Origin: Ktedonobacter robiniae
GTDB lineage: Bacteria; Chloroflexota; Ktedonobacteria; Ktedonobacterales; Ktedonobacteraceae
Direction: 5' to 3'
Assembly (NCBI RefSeq): GCF_016587375.1
Contig: NZ_BNJG01000002.1
Span: 1,798,001 to 1,862,000 of the forward strand
DNA length: 64,000 nucleotides
The notes under the pieces are model-generated. The model was not told where the DNA came from. It worked only from the letters and a program-made list of their open reading frames with translations, and did no database searches. This document shows, piece after piece, positions 35,825 to 44,074 of the stretch (position 1 is its first letter; each line of letters begins with the position of its first letter). Position numbers and translations under genes: made by a program.

Positions 35825-35864
35825 TTACCCTCATGTTGGAATAATTATTCCAACATGAGGGTAA
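35825..35864 (-). promoter_or_regulatory. 40-bp perfect palindrome, putative TetR operator/terminator
   Basis: Arms of 20 bp with no loop, centred on AATAATTATT and containing CATGTTGGAAT. The half-site ATGTTGGAATGA recurs in the promoter spacer of the TetR gene (about 36497-36510). It lies between the TetR stop and the SDR start, and could be both TetR operator and terminator; on the minus strand no T-run follows it. Confidence 0.6.
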
Positions 35865-35870
35865 AAAAAT

Positions 35871-36452
35871 TTAGTCAAAGACAGACAGAGTTGTGCGCGC
35901 GATGTTCTGGAGTACCTCACGCTCAACGTTAGCGCGTGCGAGCACGCGAATGCTGATTAGAGCACCAAGCAGAAAATGGGCGAATTGATGTGGATCATAT
36001 GTCCAGGCAAGTTCGCCTGCCGCCTGTGCTTTGATGAGAAGGCGGTAGAAGGCCTCTTCCATAACTTTGTAGGCGGCCTGCACACGCGTGCGTACATCGG
36101 GATCATGAGGCGCCAATTCAACGCTGGCGTTGACCAGGAAGCAGCCACGATGTTTGGGATCATTGAGCAACATATCGATATATGTTTGAAAAATGCTCGC
36201 CAGAACCTCACGCAACGGTCCCGATTGCTGACGAAAGGCCTCTATTTGTCCCTGGTTTCGGGCGCAATAGCGATCCAGTGCGGCCAGGTATAATGAGTGT
36301 TTATCGCCAAACGTATCGTAAAGGCTTCCACGCCCGATACCCGTGTGTGCCACCAGGTCCTCGACCGATGAGCCTTCATATCCCCGCTCCCAGAACAGGT
36401 CCATTGCCTGTTGCAGTGCCTGCTCCGGTTGAAATGCTTTCTTGCCTGCCAT
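35871..36452 (-). CDS. TetR/AcrR-family repressor
   Basis: 193 residues. N-terminal HTH (MDLFWERGYEGSSVEDLV, TGIGRGSLYDTFGDKHSLY) followed by a ligand domain. The HTH with YDTFGDK is typical of YxaF/LmrA-like regulators. ATG at 36452 starts MAGKKAF; the longer frame covers the promoter and is rejected. Probable promoter on the minus strand is TTGACT, 18 bases, TATACT, with the motif ATTCCAACATGG in the spacer, suggesting self-repression. Likely controls the adjacent SDR. Confidence 0.87.
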   Translation of the reverse strand: MAGKKAFQPEQALQQAMDLFWERGYEGSSVEDLVAHTGIGRGSLYDTFGDKHSLYLAALDRYCARNQGQIEAFRQQSGPLREVLASIFQTYIDMLLNDPKHRGCFLVNASVELAPHDPDVRTRVQAAYKVMEEAFYRLLIKAQAAGELAWTYDPHQFAHFLLGALISIRVLARANVEREVLQNIARTTLSVFD

Positions 36453-36607
36453 AGTCCTGTCTCTGCTTCCTCCTTCTCTTAATGGTAAGTATAAACCATG
36501 TTGGAATGAAAAGTCAAGGATTCGATGAATCTTCGCGCTTATGGCTCTCACAGGCAGGGAAAGTCGAGGCGTGGGTTGGGCAAACCCGATCCGCACCTCG
36601 GCTTTTC

Positions 36608-37066
36608 CTACAAGCTTTGTGGTTCCTTCCGCGTGATCGTAATGAGTTGCTGATAGAGGGCCTTATTACTGGTCAGGTCGGCCAGGGTGTATTTGTCGAG
36701 GACGCTGAGAAAAGCGGCGAGCGCCTCCTGCAAGGCGGTGCGGAGGTTGCAGACAGGCGTGATGACGCAGCAATTGTGCTCGCTATCAAAGCATTCCACC
36801 AGAAAAAAATCTTCCTCTGTCTGTCGTACCACCTCGCCGATGCGGATATCAACAGGCTTGCGCGCCAGCCGCATGCCACCGTTACGTCCTCGGATTGTTT
36901 CAATATAGCCAAGCTTGCCCAGCTTATGCACGATCTTCATCAGGTGGTTGCTAGAGATGGCGTAGGTATCGGCGATGTCCTGAATGTTTGCTAGCTGGGT
37001 ATCAGGGTAGGCCGCCAGGTAGAGCAAGACACGGAGAGCGTAATCAGTGTGATAGGTCAGGCGCAT
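36608..37066 (-). CDS. nsrR: Rrf2-family nitric oxide-sensing repressor
   Basis: 152 residues. Rrf2 winged helix (MRLTYHTDYALRVLLYLA; SSNHLMKIVHKLGKLGYI; GRNGGMRLA) and a cluster-binding loop with Cys92, Cys99, Cys100 and Cys106. NsrR carries an iron-sulfur cluster that reacts with nitric oxide and releases repression. It is divergent from the flavohemoglobin gene, with an NsrR-like box between them, the classic arrangement. Start and family assignment are firm; function follows from context. Confidence 0.9.
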   Translation of the reverse strand: MRLTYHTDYALRVLLYLAAYPDTQLANIQDIADTYAISSNHLMKIVHKLGKLGYIETIRGRNGGMRLARKPVDIRIGEVVRQTEEDFFLVECFDSEHNCCVITPVCNLRTALQEALAAFLSVLDKYTLADLTSNKALYQQLITITRKEPQSL

Positions 37067-37169
37067 GCAGCATCTCCTTCCACCGAGCTAAGGACCATAA
37101 TGGGGATAATCGTCAGTGTATTATACTCTTCATGACTTTCTATTACTATCCTTGCGATGTGCCGATATA

Positions 37170-37192
37170 AAGATGTATATTGCATATATCTT
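37170..37192. promoter_or_regulatory. NsrR-like operator upstream of hmp
   Basis: AAGATGTATAT, one base, GCATATATCTT: an 11-1-11 inverted repeat that closely follows the known NsrR consensus half-site AAGATGYAT. It lies 28-50 bases before the hmp ATG, in the divergent region with nsrR. Confidence 0.7.
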
Positions 37193-37219
37193 TAAGCAAG
37201 CAAAGGAAGTATATAACCT

Positions 37220-38452
37220 ATGACGCAAACTGCCACGTTGAGTGGGAATGATATCGCTATCGCTAAATCGCTGGTTCCGGCTCTGAAAGAGCATGGCAAG
37301 GAAATTACCACGATCTTTTATGCCACCCTGTTTCGAGATTATCCTGAGCTACTAAATATATTCAACCATAATAATCAGCGTGCAGGGCTGCAACAGGAGG
37401 CGCTCGCGACAGCGGTCTATGAGGCTGTTGCCAACCTGGATCACCTGGAAAATATCTTGCCGGTCGTGAAGCACATCGCGCATAAACACTGTAGCCTGGG
37501 CGTGCAGCCAGAACACTATCCCATTGTTGGCGAGTACCTGACTATGGCGGTGCAGCAGGTGTTAGGAGAGCAGGCCACACCCGAGATTCTCTCGATCTGG
37601 AAGCGGGCCTATAACGTCATCGCCGATGCCTTCATCCAGCTTGAGCAGGAGATCTATCGCCAGGGAGCGGAGCAGCCAGGCGGCTGGAGCGGCTTCAAGA
37701 GCTTTGTGGTCAAGCGCAAAGAGCAGGAGGGCGAGGGTCTGATCGCGCTCTATCTAGAGCCAGAGGATGGCGAGACCTTGCCTGCCTATGAGCCTGGACA
37801 ATATGTATGCGTGCGCGCACAGATAGATAAATTCTACCACCTGCGTCAGTATAGTTTGACTGAGGCGCCCGGCAAAAAGCACTTCCGCATCGGTGTCAAG
37901 CGCGAGGGACAGGAGGGAAGCCATGCGGGGAAGGTCTCCAGCTACCTGCATGAGCAGGCTTCCCAGGGCGATGTGCTTGAACTGAGCTGTCCAGGCGGCG
38001 TTTTTACTTTGGACCATACATTACCTCGACCTGTTGTCTTGCTAGGTGCGGGCATTGGCATTACGCCGCTCCTCTCTATGCTCTATACGCTACGCGAGCG
38101 ACAGCCTGAGCGCACAGCAGTACTTGGCTACGCGGTACGCAATGGAGAATACCACGCCTTTGCTGATGAAATCGCCCACCTGGTGCGCGACAACGAACAG
38201 GTAAGCGCAACCATCTTCTATGAACAGCCAGCCGTAGAGGATGAGCAGGTCGGACGTTTTGATCGCGCCGGTCGTATAGACGCAGCCTGGTTGCAGGAGC
38301 AGGTATCCTTGGACTCCGAAGTCTACCTCTGTGGTCCCCATGGCTTTATGCAAGGCATCCTTACCACACTACTCAAACAGGGACTCAAGCCAGAGCAACT
38401 CCACTACGAGATCTTTGGTCCCGCCCTGGCCTTCGCCGTCCCCCAGGAGTAG
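37220..38452 (+). CDS. hmp: flavohemoprotein, nitric oxide dioxygenase
   Basis: 410 residues with three domains in order: globin (1-140, proximal His about 90 in IAHKHCSL), FAD-binding (about 150-260, with LRQYSLTEAP) and NAD-binding (about 265-400, GAGIGITPLLSML and EVYLCGPHGFM). It converts nitric oxide to nitrate with oxygen and NADH in the cytoplasm. Transcribed away from nsrR, with an NsrR-type operator overlapping its promoter region, so induction by nitric oxide is expected. Confidence 0.95.
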   Translation: MTQTATLSGNDIAIAKSLVPALKEHGKEITTIFYATLFRDYPELLNIFNHNNQRAGLQQEALATAVYEAVANLDHLENILPVVKHIAHKHCSLGVQPEHYPIVGEYLTMAVQQVLGEQATPEILSIWKRAYNVIADAFIQLEQEIYRQGAEQPGGWSGFKSFVVKRKEQEGEGLIALYLEPEDGETLPAYEPGQYVCVRAQIDKFYHLRQYSLTEAPGKKHFRIGVKREGQEGSHAGKVSSYLHEQASQGDVLELSCPGGVFTLDHTLPRPVVLLGAGIGITPLLSMLYTLRERQPERTAVLGYAVRNGEYHAFADEIAHLVRDNEQVSATIFYEQPAVEDEQVGRFDRAGRIDAAWLQEQVSLDSEVYLCGPHGFMQGILTTLLKQGLKPEQLHYEIFGPALAFAVPQE

Positions 38453-38482
38453 TTAACGCTATACGCATGTTGTTTTTTAGGT

Positions 38483-38547
38483 CCCTGGTTACTGTGGCTA
38501 CGGCTACCAGGCCGTAGCCACAGTAACCAGGGCAAGCGCCGCAGGCG
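38483..38547 (+). terminator. 22-bp stem hairpin plus GCGCCGCAGGCGC mini-hairpin
   Basis: Perfect arms 38483-38504 and 38511-38532, loop TACCAG, then the small hairpin at 38535-38547 and GAGCAGC. Same two-part build as at 5609-5687. Lies after hmp and before the GNAT gene; TTTTTT occurs just before, not after, the stem. Confidence 0.75.
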
Positions 38548-38615
38548 CGAGCAGCACCCATCTCCAATGTGCGATACTAAAGCACATCAGCAATAGAATG
38601 AGGAGCACATTAGAG

Positions 38616-39176
38616 ATGAGCACAATCACCGAGAAGACAATCAACCTGAAGGATGGCCGGGTGGCAACTATTCGTTCGGCTACCCCGAGAGATGCCGCAA
38701 AGATTTTAACACTGGTTCACGCCAACCTTGAGGAGGGCGAGTTCGTGCTGAGCACTCCGGAAGATTTCCGCATGACGCAGGAGATGGAGGAGGCCTGGAT
38801 CCAAAACAATCTCGATGATCCCTGCAAACTCGTCATCATCGCCGAGTACGAGGGCGGAGTACTTGGTATGCTTAACTTCGCCAATGGTGCACGCAAGCGC
38901 ATCGCGCACCAGGGCGAATTCAGCATGAGCGTGGCCAAAACCGTACGCGATCAAGGGATTGGCCGCGCCTTGCTCTCGACGCTGCTCAGCTGGGCCAGGG
39001 AACAGCCCACAATCGAGAAGGTCGAGTTGCAAGTCTTCGCGAATAACGCACGCGCCATTGCTCTTTATACCTCGCTTGGCTTCAAAGAAGAGGGCCGCTT
39101 GAGTGGCCGCATCAAGATGGCCCCTGGTGTCTATATCGATACTATCGAAATGGGACAATGGGTCAAGGAGCGATAA
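38616..39176 (+). CDS. GNAT N-acetyltransferase
   Basis: 186 residues. Acetyl-CoA loop VRDQGIGRALL and the following VFANNARAIALYTSLGFKEEG are textbook GNAT features; an early ATIRSATPRDAAKI strand-helix opens the fold. Similar to amino-acid or ribosomal-protein acetyltransferases (RimI/PhnO-like); substrate unknown. The ATG at 38616 is preferred to 38598 because GAGGAG precedes it. Confidence 0.85.
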   Translation: MSTITEKTINLKDGRVATIRSATPRDAAKILTLVHANLEEGEFVLSTPEDFRMTQEMEEAWIQNNLDDPCKLVIIAEYEGGVLGMLNFANGARKRIAHQGEFSMSVAKTVRDQGIGRALLSTLLSWAREQPTIEKVELQVFANNARAIALYTSLGFKEEGRLSGRIKMAPGVYIDTIEMGQWVKER

Positions 39177-39216
39177 GGCTTCTCTAGCAAGAAGAAAAAG
39201 AGCAAATGGAACGCAA

Positions 39217-39399
39217 CTATGTCGCGTCGGCTGCGAGACGGTGCTGTCCGCAGATAACACACTGGAACAGATATCCCTGAAAGGGGCTGCCGTCTCCCCA
39301 TTGCTCTAACTGTGCCAGCGAGATCCCAAACCTCGCTGTAATTGTTACCAGGTCCTCTGCTAATTCTTCAGCCAGGAGACCTAGCTCCTTCCAATGTAT
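39217..39399 (-). pseudogene. cbrC: cbrC 3-prime half, separated by tnpB element
   Basis: On the minus strand this reads about 60 codons: HWKELGLLAEELAEDL, then GDGSPFQGYLFQCVICGQHR and a stop at 39217. A CxxC after a YLF-x-C strand and a KEL helix are what ends the CbrC (UPF0167) family. The matching 5-prime half is at 41349-41705, on the other side of the tnpB element; together they give about 180 residues, the family's normal size. Confidence 0.75.
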
Positions 39400-41350
39400 A
39401 TACCGTTGCTAAAATCTAGAACTATCTTGAACAAGGCCCAACTATCCACACAATCGAAGGAAAACAGCTTTGGGCTGTGACGATTGAAGGAAGGCAGAAG
39501 CCACCCAGCCAGGATAGTACCAGATCTTTCCCCGCAAGGTGCGGGCGGGTGTCTCTCCCGTCGGCGGCAACAGCAACGCCGAACCCATTCCGGTATACGA
39601 AACGGGCTTGACCCTGGGGTCAGAGATGGAGCAAGACTTCGCCTTGCCTACGTGTTTCATGTGAGCCAGATATGCCACGCCCAGTCTCGCAATGTTGACC
39701 GACGCACAATAATCCCGATCACCGTTATACTGACAGGCCTCACAAGCCATCCACCGCCCCCACTTCACCGTTTCACGACGATCACTGGGGAACGATACGT
39801 TTTTGCCGTGATCCCGCAGCGGGGGCAGGTATGACTGGTTCCTCGTGGTTGCGCTGTACGGAACCGCACGCCCAGAAGATGACATTTATAACGAAGGATC
39901 CTCCAGATTTCCCCGCGGACGGTCGAGTTATTGCGATAGTGGCGCCAGCGCCCCCGGACGCCTTTCCCTCGCCCGGTGGTTTTGAGGGTTTTCAACGATT
40001 CCATCGAGAGCAGCGAGCAGCCATGGATCTGACACAACAGCAGCAAGACGTTACTTGCCAGATGCGCCACCGCTCGATTGCGCCGCTCATATTTGCCCCA
40101 GCAGCGCTCGATCTCGCGCCGATAGAGCTCGAGGCGCTCCTGGTACCAGGCGCGTTTGGGATGGGCTTCTGGCAAGGCATCTCGTTCCTGCTCAAAGGCC
40201 GCGACCTTCTTCTTGAGTTCATCAATCTGGCGCCGCGTGCGGGCTTGTTTGCCATCAAGGCCGCCCGTGTCCAGGAAGAATGGCCTGCCAACTTGCTCAC
40301 TGTGTTCATTGATGGCAGTCGCTGTCAAGAGGGTATGCACACCCCAGTCCACGCCTAAGACGCATTCAACCTGTTCCCAGGTGGGCAAGGCTGTTTTTTC
40401 GACCTCGATGATGAAGTCGAGCACGGCAAAGCGCTCACCATCGGCTCGGCGCTCTTCGCGCAGCGTGGGAGCCATGAGCTTCCCGTCGGAAAGACGCTCT
40501 TTGAGGCAAGCAGGTAACGCAATGAGGGTCTCCTTTTTGCGCCAGCGCCACACCCCCATCTCGTCAGGGGAGCGGAAGCGAAACCGAGCCATCCCTGCAT
40601 CTGCGTCAAGAGCCAGCCGATAGGCCTGGCCTTTGGCCCCACCATCGTCTCCTGCATAGGTCAGCAGACCAACGTGTAACAAGGGGATGGGTTGCAATTC
40701 TTCATAGGAAGAGGGGAAACGATCATGCTGCAAGAAAAAATTGCAGGCTTGCTCGACCACATTTTGTAGGGTGACAAAGCTGGTTTCATCCTCATCGAGG
40801 CTCTGCTGCAAGGCCGTAATGGCTTCTTTGATGGCTGGACGGTTTTTGCCTGCTGGGCGCCTCTCCGTTTTGGGGCGAATGAAGCCATCGGAGAGAATGG
40901 GAGCGACGAGGGTAAAGACTTTTTTGCGCTCGGCCTGCGCCCGCAGCAAGCGCCCGACGACCTCGCTCTCGCAGCGCCATTGACGATCACCATGCGGCAA
41001 CGGGCTTGCGATGTACTTGCCAACCTGCTTCCAGGCAGGCCCTTCACGCTCATCCCCAAACGCGTCGAGGCAGGGCCAGAGGATCGTCAGTGCCACATTG
41101 ACGACGGCCTTACTGGCGTCAAGGAGGCGAAGCGCATCGGCCTGGGCTTCGTCAGGCAACCGCACATCATAGGTCAGGGGCTGGTGGGTACGGTTGGTAC
41201 GCATCGTTCCTCCTCCTCTTGCGAACATTTGTCCTCATGAAGAGAAGTATAACAGGAAAAGCATGTACTTACAACTGTTTTGGGCTTCTTTGAAGCGGCT
41301 ATAGATAGTTGCAGAAGTACATGATAGTTATAGCTTTTTGACAACTGTCT
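39400..41350 (-). mobile_element. tnpB-only IS200/IS605-type element inserted in cbrC
   Basis: About 1.95 kb with no tnpA. Boundaries are set by the two cbrC fragments (39399 and 41349), accurate to perhaps ten bases. Short subterminal hairpins are present: ACAGC-TTTGG-GCTGT at about 39464-39478 (right end of the minus-strand gene) and GCTTC-AAA-GAAGC at about 41285-41297 (left end). Such elements move with TnpA supplied from elsewhere. The 3-prime end of tnpB plus right end normally also encodes the guide RNA. Confidence 0.75.
39442..41204 (-). pseudogene. tnpB: RNA-guided nuclease TnpB, frameshifted
   Basis: Starts at ATG 41204 with AGGAGGAGG upstream. The first frame runs to 39765 and includes the RuvC-I Asp (CVLGVDWGVHT), the RuvC-II Glu (LLSMESLKTL) and the first zinc-finger pair (CPRCG). 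The last part lies in another frame ending at 39442, with the second pair (CEACQYNG) and the RuvC-III Asp (DRDYCASVNIARLG). Adding one C to CCCC near 39789-39792 gives one continuous protein of about 585 residues. All catalytic positions survive. Real decay, recoding or assembly error cannot be told apart. Confidence 0.8.
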
Positions 41351-41705
41351 AAACCCCTACAAATGCGCAGAAGTTGTTGTGATGACTGAGCCAGATTTCC
41401 TGCTGCCAACCATTATAACCAGGTGTTCGATGCGCTAACTCATCTCGACATTCCGGAGCTGCATCCTCGCACGAGGCCACATCCTGGAACTCTCCATGGT
41501 ACATTGTGGCCGCCAGGCCGCTCTGTATGCACCAGGGACAGATGCCCTTGACCCGCTCTTCAGCATAAAATGGGCCAACATAGACATATGCGCGAACTTG
41601 CTGGCATATCGGGCAGGTCGTTTGACGCCGTTGAATCATTCCTGTAGCTAAAGGGTCTGGATGATATTTGAAGAAGGGCAGGGGTAAGTCATCGTGCCTA
41701 TCCAT
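41349..41705 (-). pseudogene. cbrC: cbrC 5-prime half, cut by tnpB element
   Basis: 118 residues from ATG 41705. Clear CbrC/UPF0167 pattern: LPFFKYHPDPLATG, CPICQQVRAYVYVGPFY, GICPWCIQSG and HRTPGYNGWQQEIWLSHH. It ends abruptly at FVGV and a stop exactly where the tnpB element begins; the remaining third of the protein is at 39217-39399. The family's role is unclear (linked to colicin E2 tolerance in E. coli). Confidence 0.8.
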
Positions 41706-41749
41706 AAAGCTATACGACCCCTTTTTTCGCACATTGTATCATATCCCTC

Positions 41750-41778
41750 TTGACAATCTAATGATGTTAGACTAGAAT
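41750..41778 (+). promoter_or_regulatory. promoter with operator in spacer ahead of TetR operon
   Basis: TTGACA (41750-41755), 17-base spacer, TAGAAT (41773-41778). The spacer holds the inverted repeat TCTAA-TGATG-TTAGA (41757-41771), a likely autoregulatory TetR site. The design mirrors the promoter at 33488. Confidence 0.7.
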
Positions 41779-41832
41779 GTAAACATATTCAACAAATACC
41801 TACTCGTGAAAGATATAGAGGGAGTGATATCC

Positions 41833-42411
41833 ATGGCGCCGAGAGCGGGTCTAGAGTATGACGCTATTGTGAAGGCCGCGGCAACGTTGGCGGATGAGCA
41901 TGGACTACACATGGTGACTATGGCGATGCTGGCCGCACACCTGGGTGTGCGCACACCAACGCTCTATCACTATTTTACTGGCCTGGCAGGCTTGCAGCGG
42001 GCCCTGGCACTATGGGGATTACAGGAAATGACAGAGCAACTGGGGCAGGCGGTAATGGGGAAGGCGGGGGATGATGCAGTGGTCGCGCTCGCCCATACTC
42101 TGCGCGACTTTGGCAGGACGCGTCCTGGCCTCTATGAAGCGACCGCTCGCGCTCCCGAACCAGGCGATGCCGAGTGGCAGGAAGCCGGTCGCAGGGTAGT
42201 AGAGATCGCCTTGCGAGCGCTGGGAGCCTACACGCTGAGCCAGGAGGACGCTCTGCACGCAGTCCGTATGGTGCGCAGCCTCGTCCATGGTTGCGTTACT
42301 TTGGAGACCGCAGGCGGCTTTGGTCTCCCTCTGGATGTGGACGAAACGTTTAAACGTTTGCTTGATCTACTTTTACACGATCTGCATACACGTCAGGGCA
42401 GTGGAAAATAA
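41833..42411 (+). CDS. TetR-family regulator (WHG-type C-terminus)
   Basis: 192 residues. HTH at about 10-55 (AAATLADEHGLHMVTMAMLA then LGVRTPTLYHYFTGLAGL). The C-terminal domain with LVHGCVTLETAGGFGLPLD is the TetR_C WHG type. First gene of a four-gene plus-strand operon with yrdB-like, DUF4260 and methyltransferase genes, and a self-operator sits in its promoter. GGGAG precedes the ATG at 41833. Its ligand is unknown. Confidence 0.88.
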   Translation: MAPRAGLEYDAIVKAAATLADEHGLHMVTMAMLAAHLGVRTPTLYHYFTGLAGLQRALALWGLQEMTEQLGQAVMGKAGDDAVVALAHTLRDFGRTRPGLYEATARAPEPGDAEWQEAGRRVVEIALRALGAYTLSQEDALHAVRMVRSLVHGCVTLETAGGFGLPLDVDETFKRLLDLLLHDLHTRQGSGK

Positions 42412-42453
42412 AGCTTGTAAACCAGGCAAAAGAATGTGAAAGGACTCATCTAC

Positions 42454-42795
42454 ATGTTAGCACTTATAAAGAATATCAATCTGGGACTTGCATTTTTCTT
42501 AGAACTCGCTCTTCTGGCTTCATTTTGCTATTGGGGCTTCACGACAAACTGGGGAACGATCGCCAGGTTTGGGCTTGGGCTGGGTGTCCCTGTGCTTGTC
42601 GCCATCATCTGGGGCTGTTTTGAGGCCCCAAGGGCGAACTGGCCGCTGCCCGAACCCTGGCACCTGTTGCTCAAGCTGGCCCTCTTCGGCCTGGGAGTTG
42701 CCGCACTCTTCGTCGCCGGGCGCCGTGAACTCAGCATTACCTTCGCCGTGATCTTTATCATCAATACTATTCTAGCCTATGTCTGGGCACAGTAG
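42454..42795 (+). CDS. YrdB family (DUF2568) membrane protein
   Basis: 113 residues with four hydrophobic helices. Family pattern NINLGLAFFLELALLASFCYW at the start and GCFEAPRANWPLP in the middle. Function unknown. ATG at 42454 follows AAAGGACT; the end overlaps the frame region of the next gene with only a 19-base gap. Part of the TetR-led operon. Confidence 0.82.
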   Translation: MLALIKNINLGLAFFLELALLASFCYWGFTTNWGTIARFGLGLGVPVLVAIIWGCFEAPRANWPLPEPWHLLLKLALFGLGVAALFVAGRRELSITFAVIFIINTILAYVWAQ

Positions 42796-42814
42796 TGAAG
42801 AAAGGGAGACACTC

Positions 42815-43240
42815 ATGGAAGAGACGCTGAATGTGCAAACGCAAGAAAATGGTCAGCAGGGAAAAACGAAGACAAATTCTCTGGATCTCCTGAGTCCGCG
42901 TGTGCTTCTGCATCTTGAGGGCGCAATCGTGCTGCTGGCTTCGCTTGTGCTCTACACGCTCCATGGAGGCAATTGGTGGTTGTTTGGTTTGCTGTTGCTC
43001 ACTCCTGATCTCTCGGCCCTGGGCTACCTGGCGGAGAACAGGCTGGGCGCGCGCTGCTATAATCTTATGCATACCTATCTGTTACCGGGAGTACTGGCCG
43101 CGTATGGTCTGCTCGGTGGCAAAGAACTGGCCTTTCTACTGGCGCTGATCTGGTTCGCCCATATCGGCCTGGATCGCGCCCTCGGTTTTGGCCTCAAGTA
43201 CATGACTGAATTTAAAGATACGCACCTGGCCCATGTATAG
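42815..43240 (+). CDS. DUF4260 membrane protein
   Basis: 141 residues: a polar head of about 30 residues, then three to four hydrophobic segments. DUF4260 features are LLLTPDLSALGYL, GARCYNLMHTYLLPG and FAHIGLDRALGFGLKY, with conserved Asp and His inside the membrane part. Function unknown. AAAGGGAG precedes the ATG at 42815. Third gene of the TetR operon. Confidence 0.85.
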   Translation: MEETLNVQTQENGQQGKTKTNSLDLLSPRVLLHLEGAIVLLASLVLYTLHGGNWWLFGLLLLTPDLSALGYLAENRLGARCYNLMHTYLLPGVLAAYGLLGGKELAFLLALIWFAHIGLDRALGFGLKYMTEFKDTHLAHV

Positions 43241-43259
43241 CTATGAAGGGAGAAAGAGC

Positions 43260-44063
43260 ATGAGTGATACGAGTGAGATCTGGACAGGGGAAGCCGCGCT
43301 CTATGATCAGGTGCGCCCCAGTCCGCCACCAGTGCTGGTTGATATCCTTACACAATTAATCAACACTCCTCAGCCTGCCCTGGTGGTAGACCTGGGTAGC
43401 GGCACTGGCCTCTCAACTTTGATCTGGGGTGAGCGCGCACAGCGTGTGATTGGCATTGAACCCAACGCCGATATGCGGAACCAGGCCATACACAATGCCG
43501 CGAAACATCCTCATGTTAAGCACATTGGGTTCCAGGAGGGGACCTCTCAGCAAACCGGCCTGCCCGATAGGAGCGTCGACATCGTGACTTGCTCTCAATC
43601 TTTTCACTGGATGGAGCCAACCTCGACCCTGGCGGAGGTTGCGCGCATCCTGCGCCCCGGTGGCCTCTTTGCCGCCTATGATTACTCCTGGCCGCCCGCA
43701 CTTGGCTGGGAAGTTGAGCTAGCGTACCAGGAGGTCGATGCGCGCTTCGATGCCCTCTTGCGTGAGCGCGAACTTGAACAGAATCTCCAGCGCTGGCCCA
43801 AGGAGAAGCACCTGGAGCGCATGCGCGCGAGCGGCCACTTCCGCTTCACACGCGAGCTCCTGCTTCATCACATCGAGCATGGCAATGCCGAGCGCTTTAT
43901 GGGCATGATCATGACCAATAGGTACAGCCATGAGTTCAAGTTGAATACAATCACTGAAGAGGAGATCGGCCTGACGCGACTCAGGGAGGCCGCGCAACGC
44001 TATATCGGTTCCGAGGCCCTTCCCTGGTACTTCAGCTACAAAGTCAGACTCGGGATTAAATAG
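43260..44063 (+). CDS. SAM-dependent methyltransferase
   Basis: 267 residues, class I fold of the UbiE/Methyltransf_11 type. SAM motif I VVDLGSGTGLST, motif II-like VIGIEPNADM, and the family's CSQSFHWMEP followed by LRPGGLFAAYDY. Acts in the cytoplasm on an unknown small molecule. AAGGGAG precedes the ATG at 43260, 19 bases after the DUF4260 stop; last gene of the operon. The iscB element lies directly downstream. Confidence 0.88.
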   Translation: MSDTSEIWTGEAALYDQVRPSPPPVLVDILTQLINTPQPALVVDLGSGTGLSTLIWGERAQRVIGIEPNADMRNQAIHNAAKHPHVKHIGFQEGTSQQTGLPDRSVDIVTCSQSFHWMEPTSTLAEVARILRPGGLFAAYDYSWPPALGWEVELAYQEVDARFDALLRERELEQNLQRWPKEKHLERMRASGHFRFTRELLLHHIEHGNAERFMGMIMTNRYSHEFKLNTITEEEIGLTRLREAAQRYIGSEALPWYFSYKVRLGIK

Positions 44064-44074
44064 AAAATACTGTG

